Assembly (NCBI GenBank): GCA_965602035.1
Contig: OZ271919.1
Coordinates: 3,100,001-3,164,000, forward strand
Origin: Natronospirillum sp965602035
GTDB lineage: Bacteria > Pseudomonadota > Gammaproteobacteria > Pseudomonadales > Natronospirillaceae
DNA: 64,000 nucleotides
Direction of reading: 5' to 3'
In this document: one piece after another, positions 9,196 to 16,961 of the stretch
Layout of the letters: each line of letters starts with the position of its first letter
Numbering within the stretch: position 1 is the stretch's first letter
Made by a program: the position numbers and the translations under genes
Notes under the pieces: model-generated
Database searches by the model: none
Seen by the model: the letters and a program-made list of their open reading frames with translations, nothing else
Told to the model about the DNA's origin: nothing

Positions 9196-9382
9196 GAGGA
9201 GTCGGTGTTTGTTCAGGGTCTGTCAAACGTTTAGCCTTCCAAACAATGGGTGGCACAGGGTAAATGCCTCATGCGACATACTCTGACGCAGTAGGGTGTG
9301 ACTCTGACCCAGACAGGTTCATAGGAAAAAGGCTTGGCGTTTTGCCGTTATAGCGTCCAAGCAGGACCGGAGGCAGGCAGGA

Positions 9383-9592
9383 ATGAGCAAAAAGAGAAAA
9401 ACTGGCTTCCCGAATGATCTCTGGGTCGTCGAGTACGTTGACCGCATGCACGGATCAGATGGGTTCAGTACCGAGCCCATGCCGTTGGTGGAAGCGGAGG
9501 CGGAACTGGCGCGCCGAACAGATCAGGGTAAACATGCTACCGAGCATGACAAGAAAGCATTCGGTTACTACCAGTTGCGACCGTATGCGTAA
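9383..9592 (+). CDS. Small hypothetical protein (69 residues)
   Basis: A short soluble, charged protein starting MSKKRKTGFPNDLWVVEY with a good ribosome binding site (GGAGG at 9369-9373, upstream of ATG 9383). I recognise no domain. It has Trp/Tyr-rich central residues and ends YYQLRPYA. It is divergent from the PLD-helicase operon and convergent with the phosphoesterase gene. Coding support is the ribosome binding site and ordered codon use; function unknown. Confidence 0.55.
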   Translation: MSKKRKTGFPNDLWVVEYVDRMHGSDGFSTEPMPLVEAEAELARRTDQGKHATEHDKKAFGYYQLRPYA

Positions 9593-9670
9593 CCCACGCC
9601 TGCTGCTCGCCAACGACGGCGTATTCGACGGCGCGATGTGCATCAGTGATGTAGACCGCGGACAGTGAGA

Positions 9671-10603
9671 TCAAGCCGGCCCAACCACGTTGAAATGCTC
9701 CGTTTTGAGTGACTTTTCGCCGTGCCACCGGTACGCCACCAGTTTGCTCGGTTTTTCTCCGGCAATGCTGTAGTCGAGACAAGCTACTGTCGGGGTGATG
9801 GGTTCAACGGGGCCGGACCACCAGTAGTGGCCAATAAACACCGGTTTGGTGTTGTCGTAGCCGGGCAGGTCGCGGGCCTTGATGGTCAGGTCAGGCAATT
9901 GTACCTGGCTGCCGCCGGGAATCAGCACAGCGTCCTGAATCGGCAGGTCCTCCTGGGCCCACCAGCGCACGCGGGCCTCGGTGCGTGTATGGTTATTTTT
10001 GTCCTTGAAGCTGTAGCCGTCGGGCAGGGTGATTTCATAGCCTTTCAGCAGTACCTCAATGGCCTGATGGGCGGTAGACCCCTTGTTATTGGCTGCTGCC
10101 CAGCCGTCGCTGGTCAGGCAGTTATGATTATTCAGCCAGGGCTGCAGGGCCTCGATCTGTGCGGCGTCCCAGCAGGCGTGAACGACCCGGAAGCCGGGGA
10201 GGTCGAGGCATATCGGGAGGGTGCGAAACCAGGCCAGTGTGTCGTGGTAGTTGTCCGAGCCGGCATCCAGTTGTTCGAGGAAAGCTTGATGCTCCTCCCG
10301 ATTCTTGCTCGTGTGAGGGCGCAGGAATTCTCCGGGCTTATCGGGCGCGGGTGTGGCGAATGACACAGCATTGAACTCGTGGTTCCCCATAACGGCCAGG
10401 GCGTTTCCGGCTTCTACCATGGTGCGGGCGATGTCGATAACACGTTTCTGGTCTGGGCCCCGGTCAACAAAATCGCCCAGAAATACCGCGGTTCGCTCCG
10501 GGTGCGCCCAGCCTGAGGGGCCTTCGCGGTAGCCCATCTGGGTGAGCAGGTTTTCGAGTGGCCGGGCGTGGCCGTGAATGTCGCCGATCAGGTCGTACAT
10601 CAA
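9671..10603 (-). CDS. Calcineurin-like metallophosphoesterase (PPP type)
   Basis: A 310-residue serine/threonine-phosphatase-like metallophosphoesterase. The di-metal signature is complete at the N-terminus: GDIHGH, then GDFVDRGPD, then GNHEF, with later histidines in VVHACWD and FIGHYW. Such bacterial PPP enzymes (relatives of PrpE and lambda phosphatase) hydrolyse phosphoproteins or dinucleoside polyphosphates; the substrate here cannot be told. The start overlaps the stop of a small upstream gene (ATGA at 10603-10600), so the two are probably co-translated. Cytoplasmic, with no signal peptide. Confidence 0.85.
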   Translation of the reverse strand: MMYDLIGDIHGHARPLENLLTQMGYREGPSGWAHPERTAVFLGDFVDRGPDQKRVIDIARTMVEAGNALAVMGNHEFNAVSFATPAPDKPGEFLRPHTSKNREEHQAFLEQLDAGSDNYHDTLAWFRTLPICLDLPGFRVVHACWDAAQIEALQPWLNNHNCLTSDGWAAANNKGSTAHQAIEVLLKGYEITLPDGYSFKDKNNHTRTEARVRWWAQEDLPIQDAVLIPGGSQVQLPDLTIKARDLPGYDNTKPVFIGHYWWSGPVEPITPTVACLDYSIAGEKPSKLVAYRWHGEKSLKTEHFNVVGPA

Positions 10604-10911
10604 TTCGCTCCTCGTATGGCCTGTACGCAGGTGGCAACTGACTCCGGGCTCAGTGCGCCCGGCCAGAAGGCGTTGTCGAATACGTCGCGTAGCGCCTGCT
10701 CCAGTGATTCACTCTGGTCCATTCTTGCGCAGATGCTCCTTGCCAGCCCATCGTATTCATCGGTGGCATTGTTTTCCACGCAACCTGTGTGCATGGGGTC
10801 GAGCTGGAAAAGGCTTTCGCGCACGGCTTCATAGTTTGGCATGACGCGGGCGTCCGTCGGTTGCTGTTGTGATAACAGGTTATGCCAGACCAGCGACATA
10901 CGGTGACGCAT
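10600..10911 (-). CDS. Conserved-looking small protein coupled to the phosphoesterase
   Basis: About 103 residues starting MRHRMSLVWHNLL; a second in-frame ATG at 10899 is equally possible. The sequence has an acidic middle (ENNATDEYDGLARSIC) and a C-terminal helix ending VATCVQAIRGAN. I do not recognise a family. The frame is open further upstream to 11130, but that part lies opposite the next gene and reads as non-coding. Its TGA overlaps the phosphoesterase ATG, so the two products may act together. A divergent promoter region lies between it and the gene at 10996. Confidence 0.5.
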   Translation of the reverse strand: MRHRMSLVWHNLLSQQQPTDARVMPNYEAVRESLFQLDPMHTGCVENNATDEYDGLARSICARMDQSESLEQALRDVFDNAFWPGALSPESVATCVQAIRGAN

Positions 10912-10995
10912 GGGTGCGTATTCTGGTGGCTGTGTTGTGATGGCCCTGGCTTGAGACACTGTGAGCCAAGGCCGACTGCGGAGGAGGCAAAGCCC

Positions 10996-11598
10996 ATGAC
11001 CCAACTTCAGCAACAGTTGCAGCAGGCCCTGCAAGGCCGGGATACCGGTGCAGTGTTGAGGCAACTCGGGTACACCGCTGATAACCAGGCGGCGTTGACA
11101 CGCCTGTTGGCCACGGTAGAGAGCGAGCACTATGGCCTGGATCAGAGCCGGTTTGATTTTCGCTACAGTGGTGCGGACTTCCTGCGGGCACTGGCCCGGG
11201 TTCTGGACCTTGATCCGGAACCCGTAGCGGCCGAAATTGATCGGGTTCAGACGTTTCTAAAAGACAATGCCACGGCGTTCCGGCCCTATATCTGGGTGAA
11301 CACCCATTTTCGACGCACCACCCAGCCGTTGTTCGCGCTGGCGGCCTGTGAGCCCCAACGTTACCTCGGGCTGGACTGGCAGCTGCCCAGGCAACCCATG
11401 GAGAAGCAACTGGTGAAAGTGCGCCAGTGCATTGCCGAGCATTGGGCAGATACGCAAGGGGACCTGGGTATATGGGGCACGATTCAGGAGTACTGGTATT
11501 TCTGGCAGCCACGAAGGGCCGTTCGGCTGAGCCCAGAAGGTAACGTGCTGGGTGACTGGGAACGTGCGGTGCCCAGTCGAGCGACAGTGGCGTTTTAG
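10996..11598 (+). CDS. Hypothetical protein (200 residues)
   Basis: Starts MTQLQQQLQQALQGRD behind an excellent ribosome binding site (GAGGAGG at 10981-10987, 8 bases before ATG). The same frame is open upstream to 10882, but that part has no initiation signal. The sequence is soluble, with an N-terminal helix and a segment FDFRYSGADFLRALARVLDLDP, then a Trp-rich middle (LGIWGTIQEYWYFWQPRRAVRLSPEGNVLG). I do not recognise the family. Its 3' end lies 22 bases from the broken edge of a truncated NYN gene on the other strand, so this gene may have arrived with the rearrangement that cut it. Confidence 0.65.
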   Translation: MTQLQQQLQQALQGRDTGAVLRQLGYTADNQAALTRLLATVESEHYGLDQSRFDFRYSGADFLRALARVLDLDPEPVAAEIDRVQTFLKDNATAFRPYIWVNTHFRRTTQPLFALAACEPQRYLGLDWQLPRQPMEKQLVKVRQCIAEHWADTQGDLGIWGTIQEYWYFWQPRRAVRLSPEGNVLGDWERAVPSRATVAF

Positions 11599-11620
11599 GG
11601 AGGTGGTGTGAAAGGGCCCT

Positions 11621-11755
11621 CAGATAACTGTCTGGATCTTGTGCGCGGAGAATGCTATTGGCTAGCAGGGCTTTGAGGTCAAGCCATTTGTAGGGGGAGT
11701 GTTTCAAACACCCGTAGTACAGGTTGTACCCATCGACGTAAAAAACGGTTTTCAC
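11621..11755 (-). pseudogene. NYN-domain ribonuclease, N-terminal fragment
   Basis: From an ATG at 11755 the minus strand encodes a typical NYN (PIN-like) start: MKTVFYVDGYNLYYGCLKH, then SPYKWLDLKALL and about 20 further plausible residues. The first catalytic Asp of VDGYN is present. After roughly 45 codons the similarity stops. The frame stays open to 10880 only because it runs antisense to the gene at 10996-11598. Full NYN proteins are around 200 residues or more with further acidic residues, so this is a broken gene. NYN proteins are metal-dependent RNases, common in defence and toxin contexts. Confidence 0.7.
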
Positions 11756-11778
11756 TACAGTATCCTTACCATAGAAAT

Positions 11779-11806
11779 GAAAAAACCGCCCGAAGGCGGT
11801 TTTTTC
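11779..11806. terminator. Rho-independent terminator (bidirectional)
   Basis: Arms AAAAAACCGCC (11780-11790) and GGCGGTTTTTT (11795-11805) with a CGAA tetraloop make a strong GC-plus-U-tract hairpin usable on both strands. It is about 180 bases after the hypothetical gene ending at 11598 and just upstream of the NYN remnant. In the rest of the gap up to the HEPN gene (11807-12058) I see no coding or RNA feature. Confidence 0.85.
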
Positions 11807-12058
11807 GCCCTAGGCAGCAGCCAACTGAATGGCCCTGCGAAGGGGGAGTTGTTTTGTCAAATTAGCACTTCCCGTGGGATTTTCAGCTGAATTCAACTAT
11901 CACATAGACGACTGCCCACAAGTGGATCAATACATGCGACACGGAACATTTTAAGCCATCGCGGTGCAAAGGCAGCAATTGCGCGTCGGCCATCGGGCAG
12001 CTAGTCTGGTTTATTGTGCAGGTCCGCAATCAATGCCGGTCAGGCTGGAAGGGATGCC

Positions 12059-12709
12059 ATGGATTACACCACACTGAAGGAACGCCACCGTTCGTTGCGT
12101 GATGACCAACACACTAATCTTGCCCTGCGTGTTCACCGGGCGCTGAGTTGGCTTCAGCGCGCGGAGCTGGCGGACGACCCGGACGGGCGGTTTATTTTCC
12201 TCTGGATTGCCTTTAATGCGGCCTATGCCACGGAAATTGATGAGGCGTGGCGTACGTCCGAAAAGAGTTCGTTCAGCCAGTTCCTGGAAAAACTTTGCGA
12301 ACTGGACACTGAAAACCGGCTGGAAGCCTTGGTATGGACCGAGTTCTCCGGCTCTATCCGGCTGCTATTGGACAACCGCTATGTGTTCCAGTCGTTCTGG
12401 GACTATCACAATGGCAAGATCAGCCAGGAAGAATGGGAATCGGGGTTTCAGCGAGCCCGCAAAGCGGCGCAGGCAGCCCTGGGGCGCCGAGATACCGCCA
12501 CGGTATTGGGCATTGCTCTCGGTCGGCTGTACACACTGCGCAATCAGTTGATGCATGGCGGCGCCACCTGGAACAGCGCTGTTAACCGCGATCAGCTGCG
12601 CGATTGCGGTGCGTTGCTTGGCAAGCTTGTACCGGTAATCCTGACCATAATGATGGACAACCCGAATACACTCTGGGGTGATCCGTGTTACCCAGTGGTT
12701 GATCGGTAA
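12059..12709 (+). CDS. HEPN-type protein
   Basis: A 216-residue helical protein. It begins MDYTTLKERHRSL with a Shine-Dalgarno (GGAAGGG) just upstream; the longer frame from 12014 lacks one. The segment LYTLRNQLMHGGATW carries the Rx4H motif (RNQLMH) that is the catalytic signature of HEPN RNases, and FIFLWIAFNAAYA is the usual first conserved helix of large HEPN/apea-like proteins. HEPN proteins cut RNA in toxin-antitoxin, CRISPR and abortive-infection systems, though many are uncharacterised stand-alone genes. No nucleotidyltransferase antitoxin is adjacent. RNase activity is inferred from the motif only. Confidence 0.7.
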   Translation: MDYTTLKERHRSLRDDQHTNLALRVHRALSWLQRAELADDPDGRFIFLWIAFNAAYATEIDEAWRTSEKSSFSQFLEKLCELDTENRLEALVWTEFSGSIRLLLDNRYVFQSFWDYHNGKISQEEWESGFQRARKAAQAALGRRDTATVLGIALGRLYTLRNQLMHGGATWNSAVNRDQLRDCGALLGKLVPVILTIMMDNPNTLWGDPCYPVVDR

Positions 12710-12832
12710 TTCCAACTATTCAGTTTCCCTTAGACGTTAGGTGGCCAGCATGGCAGGCTTCAAGCGACATTAATTTTCGCTGCGGCCGATTATCGTGACC
12801 TCGATGTTCGATTGCCATGCGAGGAGAAACCA

Positions 12833-13456
12833 GTGACCCATATCCTGCTGTTGGGTGATTCCATTCTGGACAACGGTGAATATGTGCCGGGCTGGCCAAG
12901 CGTAAGCAAACAGCTACAGCAGTGCCTTAACGACAGAGCTGGCGGCTGGGATGCCACGGTGACGCTTGGAGCGGTCGATGGCTCGATTACCTCTGAAGTG
13001 TCTGAGCAGCTGGCACGTCGCCCCACTTCAACGACACACATCGTGATCAGCACCGGTGGCAATGACGCTCTGGAGTATTTGCCGTGGTTGCATGAACCCA
13101 CTCAAACGATCAAAACCGCACTCGACCAGCTGAGCCAGTGGCGTGAGGCATTTCGGGCAGACTATCGAGCGTTGATGAAGGCTCTGCATATCACTGAATT
13201 GCCGGTACTGGTGTGCACCGTCTACGACAGCATACCCAGCCTCGATGCGGCTTCCCGCACAGCACTGGTGCTGTTCAATGAGGTGATACTGCGCGAAACC
13301 AATTCAGCGGGCTTCCAGGTCCTCGATTTGCGCCAAATCTGTGACGATCCGCGGGATTATTCCGGGGTCTCCGATATCGAGCCATCAGCTCGCGGCGGGG
13401 CAAAAATTGCCGATGCCGTGGCGCGTTGGAGCTTAAATGCTTCGGAGTTGGGGTGA
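12833..13456 (+). CDS. SGNH/GDSL-family hydrolase
   Basis: About 207 residues. The GTG at 12833 is chosen because GAGGAG lies 6 bases before it; the ATG at 12812 has no such site. Block I GDSILDN supplies the nucleophilic Ser right at the N-terminus, block III is GGNDAL, and a late Asp-rich segment (GVSDIEPSARGG) may hold the last catalytic residues, with the His less clear. Members are esterases, lipases or acetylhydrolases; no signal peptide is seen, so it should be cytoplasmic. Substrate unknown. It stands alone, with the next gene 118 bases away. Confidence 0.75.
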   Translation: MTHILLLGDSILDNGEYVPGWPSVSKQLQQCLNDRAGGWDATVTLGAVDGSITSEVSEQLARRPTSTTHIVISTGGNDALEYLPWLHEPTQTIKTALDQLSQWREAFRADYRALMKALHITELPVLVCTVYDSIPSLDAASRTALVLFNEVILRETNSAGFQVLDLRQICDDPRDYSGVSDIEPSARGGAKIADAVARWSLNASELG

Positions 13457-13574
13457 TAACCGGCTCGCCTGATCAACGACAGCCGATGTCGCAGTAGTTC
13501 GCCACACTTTTTGGTGTATGAACCGACACTATCTATCGGTACGGTATTCGCAACGACACGTAGGGAGACGACAA

Positions 13575-14279
13575 ATGAAATGGACGACAAAAGCGGTAAT
13601 CGGTTTCATGATCATCGCGCTCGGTGCTTCAGCCTCGGCTCAGACACAGAGTGTGCGATTGACTGCAACGGATGCGCTCGAAGGGCTGTCTGAAGAAGCC
13701 CGGTTCAACCGCCGGTTGGGCGGTACCGTTACGCTTATCGGCGGGGGCGTTTTGGCGGGAATCGGTTCGGCGCTGAGTCCGGAACGGGAGGACTATTTCT
13801 ATCAGTCAGATTACGAAGCAGCGCAGTCGGCATCCACTGCTGTAGTGTTTTCTGGCGTTGTGGTAGCGGGCATAGGCGTAGCGCAGCTGTTGATTCCGTC
13901 ATCGGCCGAACGCGCCTGGAGCCGGGTTGAGGGCATTGAGGAAGAGGAGCGGCGCGAGAACCGTGCCTTCAGCGAGCTCAACCGGCTTGCCAACAGTGCT
14001 CGTGCCAGTCGATTGCTGGGCGGCGCGGTGTCGCTGGGAGTCGGGCTGTATTATCTGACCGCCACTCCTGAGTACCCGGAACTGGAAAATTCGTACCAGT
14101 ATAATGGCATTCTTTTCTCTGCCATCGGCGCTGCCAACCTGCTGATACCGAGTTCAGCCGAACGCACCGTAGACCAGCTCAACCAGCAACAAGCGGTCAG
14201 CGATTCAGCGAGCTTGAACTGGAACCTGGCGGTTACTCGTAGTGGGGGCATTGCAGTGGGGCCCCAGTTGACGTTTTAG
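13575..14279 (+). CDS. Exported protein with an internal duplication
   Basis: About 234 residues from ATG 13575 (GGGAGACG just upstream). The N-terminus MKWTTKAVIGFMIIALGAS followed by ASAQ is a clear Sec signal peptide. The mature part holds two similar units: each opens with a Leu-Gly-Gly core and a glycine-rich hydrophobic helix (about 47-64 and 147-162) and ends with the identical nonapeptide LLIPSSAER (105-113 and 189-197). Charged linkers separate them. The last residues (IAVGPQLTF) resemble the closing strand of an outer-membrane protein, which is only a hint. I do not recognise the family. Confidence 0.65.
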   Translation: MKWTTKAVIGFMIIALGASASAQTQSVRLTATDALEGLSEEARFNRRLGGTVTLIGGGVLAGIGSALSPEREDYFYQSDYEAAQSASTAVVFSGVVVAGIGVAQLLIPSSAERAWSRVEGIEEEERRENRAFSELNRLANSARASRLLGGAVSLGVGLYYLTATPEYPELENSYQYNGILFSAIGAANLLIPSSAERTVDQLNQQQAVSDSASLNWNLAVTRSGGIAVGPQLTF

Positions 14280-14410
14280 ACGTTCAGACTACGTCTCTTC
14301 CAGCTAGCGGATGCCGGTAATATGTGGGAAGTTGATGGGCGGCTTCGCGATATACCAAGTGATCCTTGCTACCCAGGTATTCAGGCTCAGCCCAGGAGTT
14401 GATTGACGTT

Positions 14411-14983
14411 GTGCGTAGGCGACGAAGAACCAGACTCGCAAACCTAGCTCTGTTGGTGGTCATGGCAATCGCCGTGTCTGCCTGCCGCGTTGAGTCGGAC
14501 TATCCGAGATCGTTTGCCGGGTACACTCAGGTAGCTTTGTCGGCCTCGGAGCGTGAGAAGGTCGTTGAACATGTGGCGCAGCGGGCAGTCGGAACGTCGT
14601 ATCGTTGGGGCGGCGATACCCTGGAGGGTGGGTTCGACTGCTCCGGATTGATTCAGTGGGCGTTTCGTCAGCAAGGCTTTGGCGAGTTCCGCAACGGCGA
14701 CGACGTGTATGACGAGATCACGGCACATGACCTCTATCATGACAACTCGATACGGGTCGCAAGTCTGGCCGAACTGGCGAGAGGCGATCTGATTTTCTTT
14801 GACGAGAACGGCGATGGTCAGATTACTCACAACGCAATATTTGACCGGTATGACACGGATACGGATAAAGTCTGGGTGTATGACGCCTACTCGAGAGAAG
14901 GCGAGGTTACGCACCGTGTTGTTGACAACTTTCGGGCAAAAGGGCCTCTGTACGGGAAACCATTGAAAACGGTCAGACAGTAG
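14411..14983 (+). CDS. NlpC/P60 cysteine peptidase lipoprotein
   Basis: A cell-wall endopeptidase-type protein. A basic start RRRRRTR, a hydrophobic stretch and a lipobox VSAC mark it as a lipoprotein signal peptide for the periplasmic face. The catalytic Cys is in GGFDCSGLIQWAF and the His in ITHNAIF, with the usual RWGG motif before the Cys (SYRWGGDTL). An EF-hand-like DENGDGQIT sits just before the His and could bind calcium. Start choice is uncertain: GTG 14411 gives the cleanest signal peptide, and an in-frame TTG at 14366 would add 15 residues. Family members cleave peptide bonds in peptidoglycan stems. Confidence 0.8.
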   Translation: MRRRRRTRLANLALLVVMAIAVSACRVESDYPRSFAGYTQVALSASEREKVVEHVAQRAVGTSYRWGGDTLEGGFDCSGLIQWAFRQQGFGEFRNGDDVYDEITAHDLYHDNSIRVASLAELARGDLIFFDENGDGQITHNAIFDRYDTDTDKVWVYDAYSREGEVTHRVVDNFRAKGPLYGKPLKTVRQ

Positions 14984-15132
14984 CAGAATCTGCGTTGGTT
15001 CTGCCATCAGTCGCGAAGGAAATGACCCTGGTTGTGGCCTCGGCACGGACGGCGCATCATTCAGGCTGGTGACTTGCGGCATCATTTGTCACGGTACGCG
15101 AGATCGTTTCTGGTTATCCGGCCTAGCAGCAA

Positions 15133-15966
15133 CTACAACTGTTTTGTGGCAGATGACTGCTGTTGCGCAGCCAGCGCTCTTCCCAGACGCTTGAAGTACC
15201 TTTCAAAAGCCGCGTTGATAGCCGTGCGGTGAGCCCCGCTCGGGTACAGGCCGTCCTCTGCCTCTGGAGATGCTTTGGTGCCCTTGACGAGGTAATGATT
15301 GATCAATGCTGAGTCCTGGACATACGCCTCAAAGGCTCTCGCCGCCATTTCTTCCGGGCGGCTGTAATACAGTTGCCCCGTTGCTCGATCGACCGCCGCT
15401 GAAGCTTTGAACAAAGGGCTTGTGTCGCTGCCGTCGTCACTCAGCATTATCGTTCGAAAGCAGTCGCACAGTGCCTGTGCTATCGGGTGGTCGACGAGCT
15501 TTTCATCGGCGAGCCAGGCGATCGACGCAAAGCATGTTTCATCGGTGCCGGGGAAGGTGTGTTTGCCCAGATAGTGGTCCAGAGCATGGAACCATTCATG
15601 CGCGAGGCTGCCGGGCCCGGCATTCTTGGCGAGGGCCAGCGTCCGGAACTGCGGTTCATAGTGAGCGGCCACGCCCCGTTGCCCACCGGTGCCGTATTTC
15701 AGGGAGAGTGTGCCACGCATTGAGATAAGCTCTGGTGTGCCGCCCAGTATGGCCATGAGGTCAGCCAGCGCATCGTAGAAGTGATTGGCCGCCGCAGCCT
15801 GCTCCTGTTGGGTGACCCATCGCCCGACCGAGATCTGATACAGGTCGAAGGCTTTCTTCACATCCAGAAATGTCACCGACCGCCCTTGTCGATGATCGGG
15901 CCCGCGCCGGTAGTACTGTCTTACGCGCTCCGATGCGACCTGTTTATTGACCGATGGTCCGGGCAT
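15133..15966 (-). CDS. HExxH metallopeptidase-like protein (CLCA_X / LPD1-like)
   Basis: A 277-residue protein with a zinc-protease signature AHEWFHALDHYLG, preceded by LALAKNAGPG. This combination is found in proteins annotated CLCA_X family and in large polyvalent protein domain LPD1. A downstream YYSRPEEMAARAFEAYV segment could hold the third ligand Glu. The N-terminus is basic (SERVRQYYRRGPDHRQGR) with no signal peptide. A perfect LexA-type box lies 56 bases upstream of its start, so damage-induced expression is possible. The zinc motif is seen directly; proteolysis and SOS control are inferences. Confidence 0.65.
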   Translation of the reverse strand: MPGPSVNKQVASERVRQYYRRGPDHRQGRSVTFLDVKKAFDLYQISVGRWVTQQEQAAAANHFYDALADLMAILGGTPELISMRGTLSLKYGTGGQRGVAAHYEPQFRTLALAKNAGPGSLAHEWFHALDHYLGKHTFPGTDETCFASIAWLADEKLVDHPIAQALCDCFRTIMLSDDGSDTSPLFKASAAVDRATGQLYYSRPEEMAARAFEAYVQDSALINHYLVKGTKASPEAEDGLYPSGAHRTAINAAFERYFKRLGRALAAQQQSSATKQL

Positions 15967-16021
15967 GGGTGTGTGGGCTCTTCCTGGGTTTTACGGCTGC
16001 GGTGCTGGTATTGAATGAATG

Positions 16022-16037
16022 CTGTATATAATAACAG
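16022..16037. promoter_or_regulatory. LexA-type SOS box
   Basis: CTGTATATAATAACAG fits the gammaproteobacterial LexA consensus CTG-N10-CAG with an AT-rich centre. It overlaps a plausible TATAAT -10 on the plus strand (16027-16032). It lies 56 bases upstream of the metallopeptidase-like gene (minus strand) and 136 bases upstream of the RHH gene (plus strand), so either or both could be controlled. Sequence match is direct; LexA binding is inferred. Confidence 0.6.
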
Positions 16038-16172
16038 TATTTGCAATATAGAGGCTACGGGCAGTGTTGCTGGTTGGTTTCGTTGGCATGGACTTGGCTG
16101 GCAAATGGACGTTTGGACAAGCAAACGCTATGGTGTTTTTTATCGTGCTTGCCTGATCAAGAGGCCTCCACC

Positions 16173-16406
16173 ATGAGTGAGTCATCGAAACGTTCCACGG
16201 TCTATTTTGATCCCCAGCTACACGCTGCGCTGCGTTTAAAAGCGGCGCATACGAATCGTTCCTTGTCAGAGATCGTCAATGAAGCAGTACGTGCCGCCCT
16301 GGCTGAGGATCAGGCCGATTTGTCGGCTTTTGAAGAGAGAGTTTCTGATCCGACAATAGGTTATGACGAGTTGCTGGGTGATCTAAAGGCGCACGGGAAA
16401 TTATAG
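16173..16406 (+). CDS. Ribbon-helix-helix antitoxin-like protein
   Basis: A 77-residue protein from ATG 16173 (GAGG 8 bases upstream). The ribbon-helix-helix fold is plain: strand RSTVYFDPQLHAAL, then helix LKAAHTNRSLSEIVNEAVR. An acidic tail follows (EDQADLSAFEERV), as in CopG/RelB-type antitoxins that bind their own operator and a ParE/RelE toxin. The expected toxin frame overlapping its stop is absent: the next ATG gives only a 14-codon peptide. I therefore call it an orphan antitoxin or a free-standing DNA-binding protein. Confidence 0.75.
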   Translation: MSESSKRSTVYFDPQLHAALRLKAAHTNRSLSEIVNEAVRAALAEDQADLSAFEERVSDPTIGYDELLGDLKAHGKL

Positions 16407-16474
16407 ATGGTTTCCAGACATTGTAATTGGATTCAACCAACTACTTATTGTGTCTGATTGATCGAGGGGTAAGG

Positions 16475-16714
16475 ATGAGCCCGACTGTCTTCAGGGAAAA
16501 GGGGTACCGTTTCTTTTTCTTTTCGCGGGAAGAGTCGCGAAAACATGTTCATGTAATATCGGGTGACGGTGAAGCAAAGTTCTGGCTTGAGCCGGAGCTT
16601 GAGCTTGCCAGGAATTACGGCTATAACCGGCAACAGTTGAGAGAAATTGAACTACTGGTTGAGGAGCATCGCGATGAGCTTGTCAGCGCTTGGAACCAAC
16701 ACTTCGGCGGTTGA
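16475..16714 (+). CDS. DUF4160 family protein
   Basis: A 79-residue protein starting MSPTVFREKGYRFFFFSREE with ribosome binding site GGGGTAAGG. The order FxxxGYRFFFFSxExxxxHVHV, an acidic GEAKFWLEPE, and a C-terminal helix REIELLVEEHRDELVSAW is the DUF4160 pattern. The family commonly pairs with DUF2442 proteins and has been proposed as a toxin-antitoxin-like module. It overlaps the next gene by 41 bases. Biochemical role unknown. Confidence 0.8.
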   Translation: MSPTVFREKGYRFFFFSREESRKHVHVISGDGEAKFWLEPELELARNYGYNRQQLREIELLVEEHRDELVSAWNQHFGG

Positions 16715-16940
16715 AGTGACGAATATTTCCACACACGGGGTATGGTTGCTTGCGCATGAGCGGGAGCTTTTCATGCCCTACGACCGGTTTCCCTGGTTTT
16801 TAGACCAACCAGTTCGTGCAATTCTGAATGTAGAGGAGCCGGCTCCAGGGCATTTCTACTGGCCGGAGTTAGATGTTGATCTGACAGAGGCTATTATTGA
16901 ACACCCCGAGCGGTTTCCGAATGTCGCAGGCAGTAGTTAG
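16674..16940 (+). CDS. DUF2442 family protein
   Basis: An 88-residue protein from ATG 16674, inside the 3' end of the DUF4160 gene, so translation is probably coupled. The text VEVTNISTHGVWLLAHERELFMPYDRFPW is cut here as VEVTNISTHGVWLL, then HERELFMPYDRFPWF, which is typical DUF2442; the C-terminal part HFYWPELDVDLTEAII is also family-like. It is the likely partner of the DUF4160 protein upstream. Function unproved. Confidence 0.8.
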   Translation: MSLSALGTNTSAVEVTNISTHGVWLLAHERELFMPYDRFPWFLDQPVRAILNVEEPAPGHFYWPELDVDLTEAIIEHPERFPNVAGSS

Positions 16941-16961
16941 CGGGCGAATCGGAGCCTCAGG

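Noticed and set aside
10880..11620. Continuation of the NYN frame to 291 codons
   Set aside because: Only the first 45 codons resemble NYN; the rest is antisense to a gene with a strong ribosome binding site, so it is not a complete NYN protein.
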